Positions 1-9,822 of a stretch of 64,000 bases of DNA are shown in pieces. Both the position numbers and the translations under genes were made by a program. This stretch comes from Diaporthe sp. PMI_573 (taxonomy: Eukaryota; Ascomycota; Sordariomycetes; Diaporthales; Diaporthaceae), in contig JAJTUP010000003.1 in NCBI GenBank assembly GCA_021399435.1, positions 682,001 to 746,000 of the forward strand. The letters are read 5' to 3'. A model generated the notes under the pieces. It was not told the DNA's origin and did no database searches. It was given only the letters and a program-made list of their open reading frames with translations. Position 1 is the first letter of the stretch. Each line of letters opens with the position of its first letter.

Positions 1-389
1 GCCGGTCTTTTGGTTCTCCCGCAGAAGAGCCAGCCAGTGCGGAGACGGAACCAGTCAAGGCTTCGTCCTTGGAGCAAGCCATCGCGTATCTCCAAAGGAA
101 GTCCCAGGGAAGCTTAGGGCGGGTCTTCGTGATTGGCGGTGGTCAGATCTACGCTGCGGCCTTGGAGATGAAGGAGGCGAGAAGAGTGCTGTTGACAAAG
201 GTCATGTCCGACTTTGAATGTGATACGTTCTTCTCTCTGAAGTTGAGCGACGAAGGGGAGAGCTCCTCGGGTTGGGAGAAGAGATCGAAGGAGGAATTGG
301 ACAAATGGACTGGAGAGGTGGTTCCTGAGGGTGTCCAAGTTGAAAATGACACCTCTTATGAATTTCAGATGTGGGAGAGGACGAGTTGA
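1..389 (+). CDS. DFR1: Dihydrofolate reductase, 3' end (partial)
   Basis: C-terminal part of dihydrofolate reductase, which reduces dihydrofolate to tetrahydrofolate with NADPH for thymidylate and one-carbon metabolism. The frame is open from base 3 to the TGA at 387-389, so the gene starts outside the window. The diagnostic block is VFVIGGGQIY (residues run from about base 123), the conserved cofactor-side glycine-rich motif of the family. The chain ends in YEFQMWER, the usual last beta strand of fungal DHFR. An acidic insert between these motifs fits the longer fungal enzymes. It converges on the Cbp3 gene, with only about 130 bp between the two stops. The family call is sure; length and upstream introns cannot be judged. 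Confidence 0.93.
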   Translation, partial: RSFGSPAEEPASAETEPVKASSLEQAIAYLQRKSQGSLGRVFVIGGGQIYAAALEMKEARRVLLTKVMSDFECDTFFSLKLSDEGESSSGWEKRSKEELDKWTGEVVPEGVQVENDTSYEFQMWERTS

Positions 390-520
390 TACCTCATGAT
401 ACCAAAATAATAATACATGACCCGGCCAACTCCAATGTGTGGTCCTTTTCCTTTATGAAGCTCATATCTTGCATATGAGTACATGTTGACTAGCGCTTGT
501 GGAAGCATATCTATGCAACC

Positions 521-1540
521 TCACTTAAAGCGGCTGCTAGGCTTAGCTTTAGTCGGCTTGGGATCCGACGCAGCGCTCTGGGTAATCTGCTCGAGCGACG
601 CCGGCTCGTCGACGAGTTTCAACTCGGCTGTAGGCTGCGTCTTGAACACGCTGCCCCCATGGTACAGCAGCGTAGGGTCGAGCATCTTGTCCAGAGACCT
701 CGACACCGACCTCATCCAGCTGACAATGGCAGCAACGTGCCTCATGTCCACGTTTTCGTCAGCCTTGAAGATGTTCCTCCACACCGCCGACGCCATCACG
801 GCGTCGCCCTTGACCATGCCCTCGTCGTACGCCAGTATCACGCCCCTCCACGTCTGGAACAGGTTCTGCAGGTGCCTCTGGCGGATCATGCGCGACGACA
901 TGCCATGGTTCACCTCCATCACGTCCTCGGCGTTGTGGAAGAAGTGGTTCACCAGCTGGTTCTGCCACGCCTGCCACTGGTTCTTCTCAAGGCACCGTAA
1001 TCGCACGACTATGAGGTAGAGGTGCAACATGGTCACTTGCGACCATGTGCTGAACGTCGGGGGGAGACCAAATTCTGTGGGTCCCGTCGTTAGCACTCGC
1101 AGTCGCCTGCGGCCGAGGGTAAAGGAACTGAGCGCACCATCATGCCAGACACCACCTCCAACACCAATCTCCTCCCCGTCCTCGGTCATTGGCACCTCCT
1201 CTTTCTTCCTCAGCTCCGGTGAGATCTTGTAGTTGGCTGGTGCAGAGCACGCCTTGTAGATGCTCTCGGTGGCACCATAGATCTGGTAGGGTTGGACCGC
1301 TTTCGAGGGCAGGATCTTACTTGCAATTCCCAGCAAGGTCTGCGCGATTCCCGGTTGCTTCTCAGGCTGGGGTGGGTTTTGCGATCGGCTCGGCGCGGTC
1401 TGGTGGAACTGTCGCGCTGACGTCCTCGCGATCTCTGCGACGGCGGCCCGCTGGCCGACGGATGGGCGGTTGAGGTCGCGCAAGAGTCGTAGCTGTCTCC
1501 GCGCAACATCGCGACATGGTCTGCAAAGCCGGTCTGCCAT
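521..1540 (-). CDS. CBP3: Cytochrome bc1 assembly chaperone Cbp3 (ubiquinol-cytochrome c chaperone family)
   Basis: Single-exon gene of 339 aa. In the known family (yeast Cbp3, human UQCC1) the protein works with Cbp6 at the mitochondrial ribosome in cytochrome b translation and early complex III assembly. The N-terminus is rich in Arg and Ser with few acids, as in a mitochondrial presequence. The chaperone domain covers about residues 125-300 and includes the recognisable stretches YGATESIYKAC, FSTWSQVTMLHLYL and NQLVNHFFHNAEDVM. The frame is open for 49 further codons upstream, but the first real ATG, MADRLCRPC at 1540, best fits family length (about 335 aa in yeast). The last 25 residues are Lys/Ser/Pro-rich and probably disordered. 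The neighbouring Cem1 gene is also mitochondrial and on the same strand, but 850 bp separate them. Confidence 0.9.
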   Translation of the reverse strand: MADRLCRPCRDVARRQLRLLRDLNRPSVGQRAAVAEIARTSARQFHQTAPSRSQNPPQPEKQPGIAQTLLGIASKILPSKAVQPYQIYGATESIYKACSAPANYKISPELRKKEEVPMTEDGEEIGVGGGVWHDGALSSFTLGRRRLRVLTTGPTEFGLPPTFSTWSQVTMLHLYLIVVRLRCLEKNQWQAWQNQLVNHFFHNAEDVMEVNHGMSSRMIRQRHLQNLFQTWRGVILAYDEGMVKGDAVMASAVWRNIFKADENVDMRHVAAIVSWMRSVSRSLDKMLDPTLLYHGGSVFKTQPTAELKLVDEPASLEQITQSAASDPKPTKAKPSSRFK

Positions 1541-2391
1541 TGTGTATCGAAAGGGGTGTGAGGAGGGAGTAATTCCGAAGGACAAGGAATTGGCCGACAC
1601 TGCTCTCAGGTTGAGATTATAGATGTCATCGACGCTTAGCGCATCGCCGTCAAAAATATTGCTGCTGCTAATCCTTGTAACGGGCACTGCCGAGCCGGCT
1701 CCGAACTGAGATATCCGTGGACTTCAATGGGACATTGCGTTTTCCACATTAGATCCCTTGGTGCTGTTATCCTGTTTTGGCCATGCAATTGGTCTTATTG
1801 AGGGAGAATCATCATTTTGCATTTCGACAATTTCATAGCCCCTGTGGTCCGGCACTGTTGTGGAAATGCCTCGGATCATGATGGACCTGATCGACGACGC
1901 AAAACACACCCCTCCACCAGGCCTCATATTGCAACCCTCCACCATAGACTACTCGCCCTCGTCATGGCATTCGATATGTGAGGCACACAACTGTCGACTT
2001 TAAAATTGATGTCACTTACAATACTTGGTGGCTCTTGCACAGAAGAGGCTCTTCTAATAAGGTCACGGCAGTGCCGACCATTTACAGTGCAGTGGTGTCT
2101 ACATTTCCACCGGCATCAGAGGACTAACTAAATGTGTCCTTTCATTATGAGAAGAGAGAGTTCTGACAGATCTGAGACATGTCCGCCATCCCAAAATCTC
2201 ACTAGACCATGTCCTGGGCCTACGAAGGTATCATTCGTAGACTGTTGGCCCCAGGCCAGCGATGCATGATTATAGAATGCAAAGAAATGATAGACAGTTC
2301 ATCGCTAGAATCCAGGTACAATTCCAACTCAACGACTGCAAGTTTCCAGCTCGATCGTCAATTTGACGTGTGTGAGGCGCACCATTTAAAT
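1541..2391. other. Intergenic, Cbp3 upstream / Cem1 downstream
   Basis: No coding region is supported. It contains the putative promoter of the minus-strand Cbp3 gene and the 3' flank of Cem1. Short ORFs here lack family resemblance. Confidence 0.6.
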
Positions 2392-3805
2392 TTACCTGTA
2401 ACGTGAGAAGACCAAGGACGCATTGGTCCCACCAAACCCGAAAGAGTTCGACATGGCAACATCAACATGCCTGTCTTGCGACTGGAGAGGTACGAAGTTG
2501 AAGTCTGAGGCAACGTTTGAGCTGTGCAAGTTCAGCGTTGGAGGGACAGCGTTCTATCATCGTGTCAGCGTCAGGCATTTTGGTGAAAATACTCCGAGGC
2601 ATCTTCTCACATCTGCGATGGCAAGCACGCAAAACAAAGCCTCAATCGCACCAGCTGCACCGAGTAAGTGGCCAACCGCGCCCTTCGTGCTGCTCACGGT
2701 GACCTGGCTGTCCTTCTCGAAGCCATCCTCGCCCAGCATGAGGGTACCGATCGCCCTAGCCTCCGCCGCATCGCCAATGGGAGTGCTCGTCGCATGGGCG
2801 TTGATATAGTCGACCTGGCGCGGCCTGATATCTGCGTTCCTCAGGGCCCGTTTCATGGCTAGCAGGGCCCCCGAGCCGTCCTCTCGGGGCGCTGTCATGT
2901 GATGAGCGTCGCCACTGCAGCCGTAGCCAGCCACCTCGGCCAGAATGTTTGCACCTCTGGCCTTGGCGTGCTCAAGCTCTTCCAGAACGAGGACAGCGGC
3001 GCCCTCGGCGACAACGAAGCCGTCACGGTCCTTATCGAAGGGGCGGCAGCTGGAGCTGGGATCATGGTTGAAGGAGGTAGATAGGGACCTCGACCTTCCG
3101 AAACCAGCGAAGGTCAGGGGGTGCAGGCAGGACTCCGCACCGCCGGCGATCATAACATCCGCATCACCAAAGGCAATAAAGCGGGAGGCGTCCCCAATTG
3201 AGTGGGCGCCAGTTGTGCACGCGGTGGTGGCGGAGTGATTGGGCCCCTGGAAGCCATACTTCATGGAAATGTGGCCGGCGGCGAGATTGATGAGGATCTT
3301 GGGAACAAACAACGGAGAGACTTTCTTGTACCCCTACCTACAGTCTTAGCTTTTTCTTTCCCGGCCTAGGTGAGGTCCAGGAGGCCAGGCTCACATCTTT
3401 GTCGAAGGTAACGCTAGTCGAGTACATCTCGTCCAGGTTGCCTATGCCGCTTCCGATGCAGACTCCGGTCGCCTCCAGGTCAGCCTGGCTGGAGGGGTCC
3501 CAGCCAGCATGGTCGAGCGCCATGCGCGTAGCAGCGACGGCATACTGGGCGAATCTTGACATGCGCCTCTGCTCTCCAACATCAAGCCAGTCCGAGGCGT
3601 CCCACCTGCCATCTGTCTTACCAGTGCTGCCACTGGGCACGACTCCGGCAACGGTGCTGGGGAGGCCTTTCCACCGGGACTGAGGCTCGAATGCAGAGAC
3701 ATCAATAATGCCAGAGCGGCCAGCCAAGAGGCGCTGCCATGTCCTCTGGGCGCCAACCCCCAGAGGGCTGATAGCGCCTAGACCTGTCACGACAACTCGT
3801 CGCAT
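2392..3805 (-). CDS. CEM1: Mitochondrial 3-oxoacyl-[acyl-carrier-protein] synthase (beta-ketoacyl-ACP synthase II type)
   Basis: Condensing enzyme of the type II mitochondrial fatty acid pathway, which supplies the octanoyl precursor of lipoate. Three exons: 3805-3395, 3333-2611, 2553-2392, giving 431 aa. The introns are 61 and 57 bp. The first junction joins TFDKD to [11 protein letters not shown]; the second joins VLAIAD to NAVPPTLNL; both are phase 0. The start is [16 protein letters not shown], the normal KAS II start; a weaker TTG lies just upstream. The catalytic triad is visible: Cys176 in TACTTG, His317 in [11 protein letters not shown] and His359 in GAVGHLLG. The C-terminus has [18 protein letters not shown]. 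There is no long targeting extension, as in yeast Cem1. All exons are needed for a complete thiolase fold, and no disabling change is seen. Confidence 0.93.
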
Positions 3806-4237
3806 ACTTCCATTGCCCAAGCAGAATCTCGTCCGGGGTTGGTGTGCTTGACGTGCTTGGTGTCAAGAACGTGGAAGGCCAAGGGCTTGTGAATCGAAAC
3901 AGTGGCTGGCAGCAAGTGGGTTTTCTCTTGAGACGAGGAAGCTTGGTTTAGTTCAGACGGGATGCCGTGGGGGAATAGATAACAGATGTTTTGAGTTCTG
4001 GTGAAACTGGCAAGCCGGAGGACACCCAAGGCCTTCCAAGTTGATGCTGGTGCTGGCTCGCTTTGCTGGCTCGCAGTCAGTTGAGTGGCAGTTTAGACGC
4101 TCGGCACCCGTCCGTACCGGGGCTAGTGCCTCTTTCTCCAGAGCGCGCGTGGTTTTGACACTTCAGACTTCAGGCGCAGTTGGTACGTCCGCAAGTGGCA
4201 GGCGGTGAGCGTCGCTGGACGTTTGGCGTTTCTAAAT

Positions 4238-4511
4238 CTAGACCTGAATAGGCGCTGGCCAGACCAGGGTCTCAATGTGTGGGGCCTTGCCGTAGTAGGA
4301 CCTGGACCCTGACGACGACAAAGACGAGGTAAGGTCCACTGTGTACGTTCCTGCGGCCCCTGACCTGTCTGAGGCGAAGGGGCTCTTTCCCCAGATTTCC
4401 CACGACAGGTGTTTCTTCGGGTCTGTCGACCACGGTGGACCTTCCTTCTTACCTGGACTCTTCCAACTCTGCATCTGGGGCGTTTGTTTCCTTATCCAAC
4501 ACTTTGTCCAT
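4238..4511 (-). CDS. Possible small two-exon gene, unknown product
   Basis: Weakly supported. An ORF running to TCC-AG is followed exactly by a good donor (GTAAGA at 4452 downward). An acceptor CAG at 4365-4367 restores frame into a second ORF that stops at 4238. The join (4511-4453, 4364-4238; 88-bp intron) gives 61 aa starting MDKVLDKETNAP and ending WPAPIQV. The first ORF is also open up to 4736, so a longer N-terminus is possible. I recognise no domain. Alternatively the second ORF is unspliced and stands alone, or this is just the upstream flank of Cem1. Confidence 0.25.
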
Positions 4512-5568
4512 TGTGCTTGCATCCGCCACCGGGTAAGCACTACTTGGCCTTCCGCCGCAGCAAGCGAATCCTCTCGAGAAGGCACGACTCAACCACAGTA
4601 GAACCCGACAGCCGTTGGCAGTCGATTGTTTCTGTTTCACTTGCACCGCATTTTCCAGCACGCAATCAGCCTCGAAAAGCATCACATTGTGTAGAGGCAG
4701 CATCTTCCCGCCCTCGTCGTGGTTGCGCATGAGCATGAGTTGGACCTATCGCAAGGGTGCATCCAGACTTCAGACAAGAACTATCACGACTGCGCCGGCT
4801 TCTTGCAGCGTTGTATCGCTTCCCGATCTGCTGTAACCACGAACCATCCAATATTTCCTGCAGTATTCACGCCTGCGGTACAGCACAAACACCCGGCATC
4901 GCCAGTTTATGCAATCTGTGCTTGCCGCAAGTCGGTTTCAGACTGCCCAGATTCCGTTTCTGGGCCCTTATCGGACGGCTACCACAAGCTACCACAAGCT
5001 CTGCGGCTGTCCCATCCCAAAGCTTAGCGACAGGGAAACACCACCACCATAATCTGGAATTCCGCCTTTGCATGAATGGACTACCAGGTTCCTAATCGGC
5101 AGTGTGGTTTCCCATGAGCACGCGCGAGGCTTGTGCTGCAGACTCGCCATCAACCGCCCTCCTCTGTCCTCCCACAACCCGCATCTGGAGTCCAACGCTA
5201 GGTTTCAGCGTCTCATTCCACCATCTCCCACCATCCATCCCGAAGATCACGCGTGGCAACCTCCAACTGACAAGCCTCCCCGGCTTGCGATCTGCCGCTG
5301 CTGTTCAAGCATTCCCGGCGCTCTGGCTCCTGAGAGACTAGTCACAGGCCAGGACATCGGTTGAAGCCCCGGGAAACAAGCTTCCACGTGCGGACGGCGA
5401 ATCCCAACGCAGTTTCTTATCTGGCGTATGCTTTGGCGTTCTCGCGTGACGCTTCATGTCCGTCTGGGATTGACCGAGTCTGGGATCGACAGAAGTGCTG
5501 GCTCTAAGCCGCACGTGGTACCGAACCCGTCACGGCCGCAGTTGTCTGTTGGACAACCAGACAGCCCC

Positions 5569-5574
5569 TATATA
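5569..5574 (+). promoter_or_regulatory. TATA-like box of the OPT transporter gene
   Basis: TATATA lies 79-84 bp before the transporter ATG, followed by a pyrimidine-rich leader (5580-5645) typical of well-expressed fungal genes. The call rests on position and motif only. Confidence 0.5.
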
Positions 5575-5652
5575 GCACCCACCCCTCTACTCGCATCTAC
5601 CCCTGAGCTCTGAATAACTCGCCTCGCTTTCCCTGTTCTCGGTCCCTACAAA

Positions 5653-8411
5653 ATGGGTCAACCATATAGTGACAAGCCGTCTGGTACGGCATCAAAGTCC
5701 GATATGGCGGGAAGCGATAGCAACTCAAGCTCAAAGGTCGATGTGGTGGAGGTCAGTGGAAGAGAGGTGGAGGCATCAGGGTCGACATTCGACACCCCTC
5801 TGGGTCGTCGAATGAGTCCCGTCGATGACCTCAAGCACCGCCTCTCGCTATGGGGTGAGTCTAACCTCCAACCAGATGACAGTGATGAAGAAGGATCAGA
5901 ATACGAACTTCTCTTAGATCCCAATCTTCCCGAGGAGTACACACGGCCAACGATGGGGCTTCCCCGTGTCTCAATGGCTTCACAATATTCCGACGAGGAG
6001 AAGATACCGAGTATCAACAAGGAGGGAGAAGAGGACTCGCCCTACCCCGAAGTCAGGGCTGCCGTCCGCAATTATGATGTTGACGAACCGTGCAATACTG
6101 TGAGTCCAATTGGTCATCACAACGACGCATGTTCACTAACCGAAGCCAACAGATCCGTGCTTGGACCATAGGACTGATTCTTGTCGTCGTTGGCGCCTCC
6201 ATGAATACCTTGTTCTCTCTCCGAAACCCTGCCATTGGACTTGGTGCCTTGATTGCTCAGATCATCGCATGGCCTATCGGCCACGGTTGGGCCAAGGTCA
6301 TGCCTACTCGCCAATTTAACACCTTTGGGCTGCGGTGGTCGCTGAACCCTGGGCCTTTCAACATCAAGGAACACTCTATTATCGTTGTGATGGCCAGTGT
6401 CTCATTTTCTGTTGCTTATGCCACTGATATTATCCTGGCTCAGAAAGTGTTTTACAAGCAGGATTTCGGAGTACCTTGGCAGCTCATGTTGACCATATCG
6501 ACCCAGTCACTTGGTTATGGCATCGCTGGTATCATGAGGAAGTTCCTCGGTAAGCATCACCAACGCACAGTGGCTTACCTAGAAAACTAACGAGAACACA
6601 GTTTACCCTGCGGCGATGATCTGGCCTGGGAACCTGGTCTCTGTGACATTGATGAACGCCATGTACGAGGGCAACGAGAACCCAGACCCCACCGTGCTTG
6701 GTGGAAAGATGCCTCGGTACAGATGGTTCGGAATCATTACTCTCGGTGCCTTCGTCTACTATTTCGTCCCTGGCTACCTGGCTCAGTTTTTGAGTACATT
6801 CGCCTTCGCCACGTGGATTGCCCCGCAGAACCCAGTCGTGAACCAGCTTTTTGGATATTCGACTGGCTTGTCCCTGGTTCCCATTACCTTCGACTGGTCC
6901 CAGATTGCTGGTTTTGTCGGCTCGCCTCTGATCCCACCTTTCCACGCCATTGCCAACACCCTGATTGGAGTCTTCACTTTCTTCATAATTGGCGCTTCAG
7001 TCTTCCACTATTCTGGTGTTTGGTTTGCGGAGTTCTTGCCCATGAGCGACTCTAGTACCTACGACAACACGGGTTCGACCTATAACGTATCTCGGATCCT
7101 TACGCCCGATTTCACTTTGAATGAAGAGGCTTACCGAGAATATTCGCCTCTCTTCATCAGCACGACCTTCGCCATGTCTTACGGCCTGTCATTTGCTGCT
7201 ATCGCTTCCCTCATCGTGTATACATATCTACACCATGGCAAGACGATTTGGGCCCAATGGAAGAACTCCAAGACTGAGGACGATGACATCCACATGAAAC
7301 TGATGAGGAAGTACCCCGAGGCCCCGACTTGGTGGTACATGAGCTTGTTCGTCCTGGTAAGTTTGCCTGTCCCGGTGCCAACATCACGGCACACCATTAA
7401 CAAATCCATATCAGATGCTGGCGATCGGCTTCGTCGCCGTGCTCGCATTCCCCACCAACCTGACGTGGTGGGCGTTCTTGCTGTCTGTGGCAATCTCTTT
7501 CTGCTTCTCCTTGCCGATTGGAATCATCCAAGCCATCACCAACAACCAAATCGGCCTCAACGTCCTGACCGAATTCATATTCGGCTACATCCAGCCCGGA
7601 CGCCCTCTTGCCCTCATGATTTTCAAAACATTCGGTTATATCACAATGAGTCAGGCGCTCAGTTTTGTGGGAGACTTGAAGTTTGGACATTACATGAAGA
7701 TCCCACCACGGACTATGTTCATGTCCCAGGTGGTGGCAACGACGTTCTCGTGCTTCATCCAGATCGCGGTCCTCAACTCCGCGCTGAAGGCCATCCCGGA
7801 GGTTTGCACAACGACTCAGCGCGAGCATTTTACCTGCCCAGGCGGTAAGGTGTTCTTTTCAGGTAAGAAAAATACTTCGGTCGATGTGATGAGATGTAAA
7901 GCGTACTGACTGCCTTCCAGCCTCCGTGATTTGGGGTCTCATTGGACCGGCCCGCATGTTCTCACCCGGCCAAATCTACTCAGGCCTCTTTATCTTCTTC
8001 GGCCTCGGCGCGATTGTGCCCGTCATCATCTACTTTGCCGCCAAGAAGTGGCCCAAGTCACCCGTCAAGTACCTCATGGCGCCGCTCATCTTCGGCGGTG
8101 CGGGCTCCATCCCGCCAGCCACGCCACTCAACTACCTGACATGGGGTATTGTGGGCTTCATGTTCCAGTACTACATCCGCAAGCGCTACTTCGCCTGGTG
8201 GAGCCGTCTCAACTTCCTGACGTCTTCCGGTCTGGACCTTGGCCTCGCCCTCAGCACGCTCACCATCTTTTTCGCCTTCACTCTGAATAATATCGACCCT
8301 CCCAACTGGTGGGGCAACAACGTCATCACCACCACGATGGACTTCACGGACACAGCCATCCAGACCGTGCTCCCAGAAGGGCAGACTTTTGGCCCGGCCA
8401 AGTGGTCATGA
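5653..8411 (+). CDS. Oligopeptide transporter, OPT family
   Basis: Proton-coupled membrane transporter of the OPT family (short peptides or glutathione; substrate not predictable here). Five exons: 5653-6099, 6153-6549, 6602-7356, 7415-7862, 7921-8411, giving 845 aa. The introns are 53, 52, 58 and 58 bp, and all frames join cleanly. The first ~150 residues are a hydrophilic, acidic, Ser-rich cytosolic tail. Membrane segments begin at IRAWTIGLILVVVGASM. Both OPT signature motifs are present: NPGPFN in exon 2 and KIPPR in exon 4. Other family landmarks are LVYPAAMIWPGNLVS, which spans intron 2, and FFSASVIWGLIGP, which spans intron 4. Length and layout match fungal small OPTs. A TATA-like box sits about 80 bp upstream. 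Confidence 0.95.
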
Positions 8412-9615
8412 TACGTGGTCTCTAGATAGAACAAGAGTGTTCATGTCTTTGGTGCACATGGTCCCTCGCGGGAGCGGCAAGGAGTTCGGGGTAATGGTCG
8501 GGCTTTGGTCTACAGGTTACAGGTCTTTGTATACATCATGTAGGGGGGTAGTTCACGGCGCCGGAATGGCATTATGTTTAATTCAGTTATTTGTGCAACG
8601 CGTTGCCCTCCCCGTGAACTCAGCCCTCAGCAACGTGTTGGTCCCCTTTGTGCGCATCCTCCTAAGCGGGTAGATTCATCTAGGCCTGCCTGTGAGGGAC
8701 TTGGTACTGTATTACCTGCTATGGAATAAGACCTGCTCGCGAGCGCCCTTTCAAAGTGCCTCTCTGCTGTTGAGATGGCCACCTTGGAGACATCGTCCCC
8801 AACCTTCACCGCCTAGTCTACATATACCTAGAAGTATAAGGCCGTCAAGAGTTGGGAGCACTGGTGGAGTTGATTATAACTACGACTACGCATCACGGGC
8901 GTCAACTAGAGGCGAGTAGCGATCTGGCAGGGTAGCGTTTGCCGCGGACTCGCAGAGACCGTGTGTTCATGTGACCTCTGTTCACATTCGAACCCAGCCT
9001 GTCCTGTCCTCGTATGTGTCTCCTTTCTCTTTCTTTTTTCATTTTTCTTTTACACTCTCGATGCTTACGGTTCACTCATTTGTTCCTCTTTGAATCTTTC
9101 TGTTTTCTTCTTCTTCTTCTTCTTCTTCTTCTTCTTCTTCTTCTTCTTCTTCATTGAGCACGCTCCCTGAAAAGAAAATCGGTGAAGGGGAAACCAGCAC
9201 AGATTAGACTAGACTACCATGTGCTTCCTCATGTACAACCAACCCCCCCCCCCTTCCAACCGAGCCCTCCAACCCCTCCTTCTCTTGCGCCGGCCACCCA
9301 AAAACTTTTTTACCCCCCAAACTCGGGCCAGCACCAGCGCCATGCTGCGTTGCTTCTTTATTTTTGCCTTTTTCTTTTGCCAGTTGACGTAAATACATAC
9401 ATACACTCGTTGCACACATACATACCGAGTCTCCGTCGCCTACTTGGTATATTCACCGGAGCTCATACGGGGACGGAGAGAAAACCCGCCTGGATTGGCC
9501 CCACCCCCGCCCAACCCGGCAATGCCCATCCATCCATCAGCGTAGATTTAAACATCAGCCAGCGTACCATACCCTTCTCGTCACAATAGGATCCTCCCAC
9601 ACAGCCTGCTCCCCA
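8412..9615. other. Convergent intergenic region with microsatellites
   Basis: Lies between the stops of the OPT gene and the Zn2Cys6 regulator. It contains the TTC tract described separately, a C-homopolymer near 9244-9254 and pyrimidine-rich sequence. No gene is supported. Confidence 0.6.
9105..9152. repeat. (TTC)n microsatellite, about 16 units
   Basis: Perfect trinucleotide run in the convergent intergenic region. It is out of any supported gene and is a likely polymorphic marker or site of assembly length error. Confidence 0.9.
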
Positions 9616-9791
9616 TCACTCCGCGAACCGTATCATCGGGTAAAGCGGCACATTCATCCCCGAGCTACTCTGCTGCGCACCCGGCAGCGGCGGAGTCGCG
9701 AACGCGGGCCCCGGGCCGCCGCCGCCGCCGCCGGGACCCGAGACGTCGAACCCACCCAGGGCAGGGTCGTGAAACAAGGCCGGGTCGGTCA

Positions 9792-9822
<31 letters not shown>

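Larger units (their letters stand above)
3806..5652. other. Divergent intergenic region between Cem1 and the OPT transporter
   Basis: This 1.8-kb region separates two divergently transcribed genes and presumably holds both promoters. Apart from the doubtful spliced ORF at 4238-4511 and a TATA-like box at 5569, I see nothing definable. Several 60-110 codon ORFs on both strands have no family features. Confidence 0.6.

Noticed and set aside
8976..9000. GGGTTCGAATG on the minus strand, T-loop-like
   Set aside because: No stem pairing and no upstream tRNA half.
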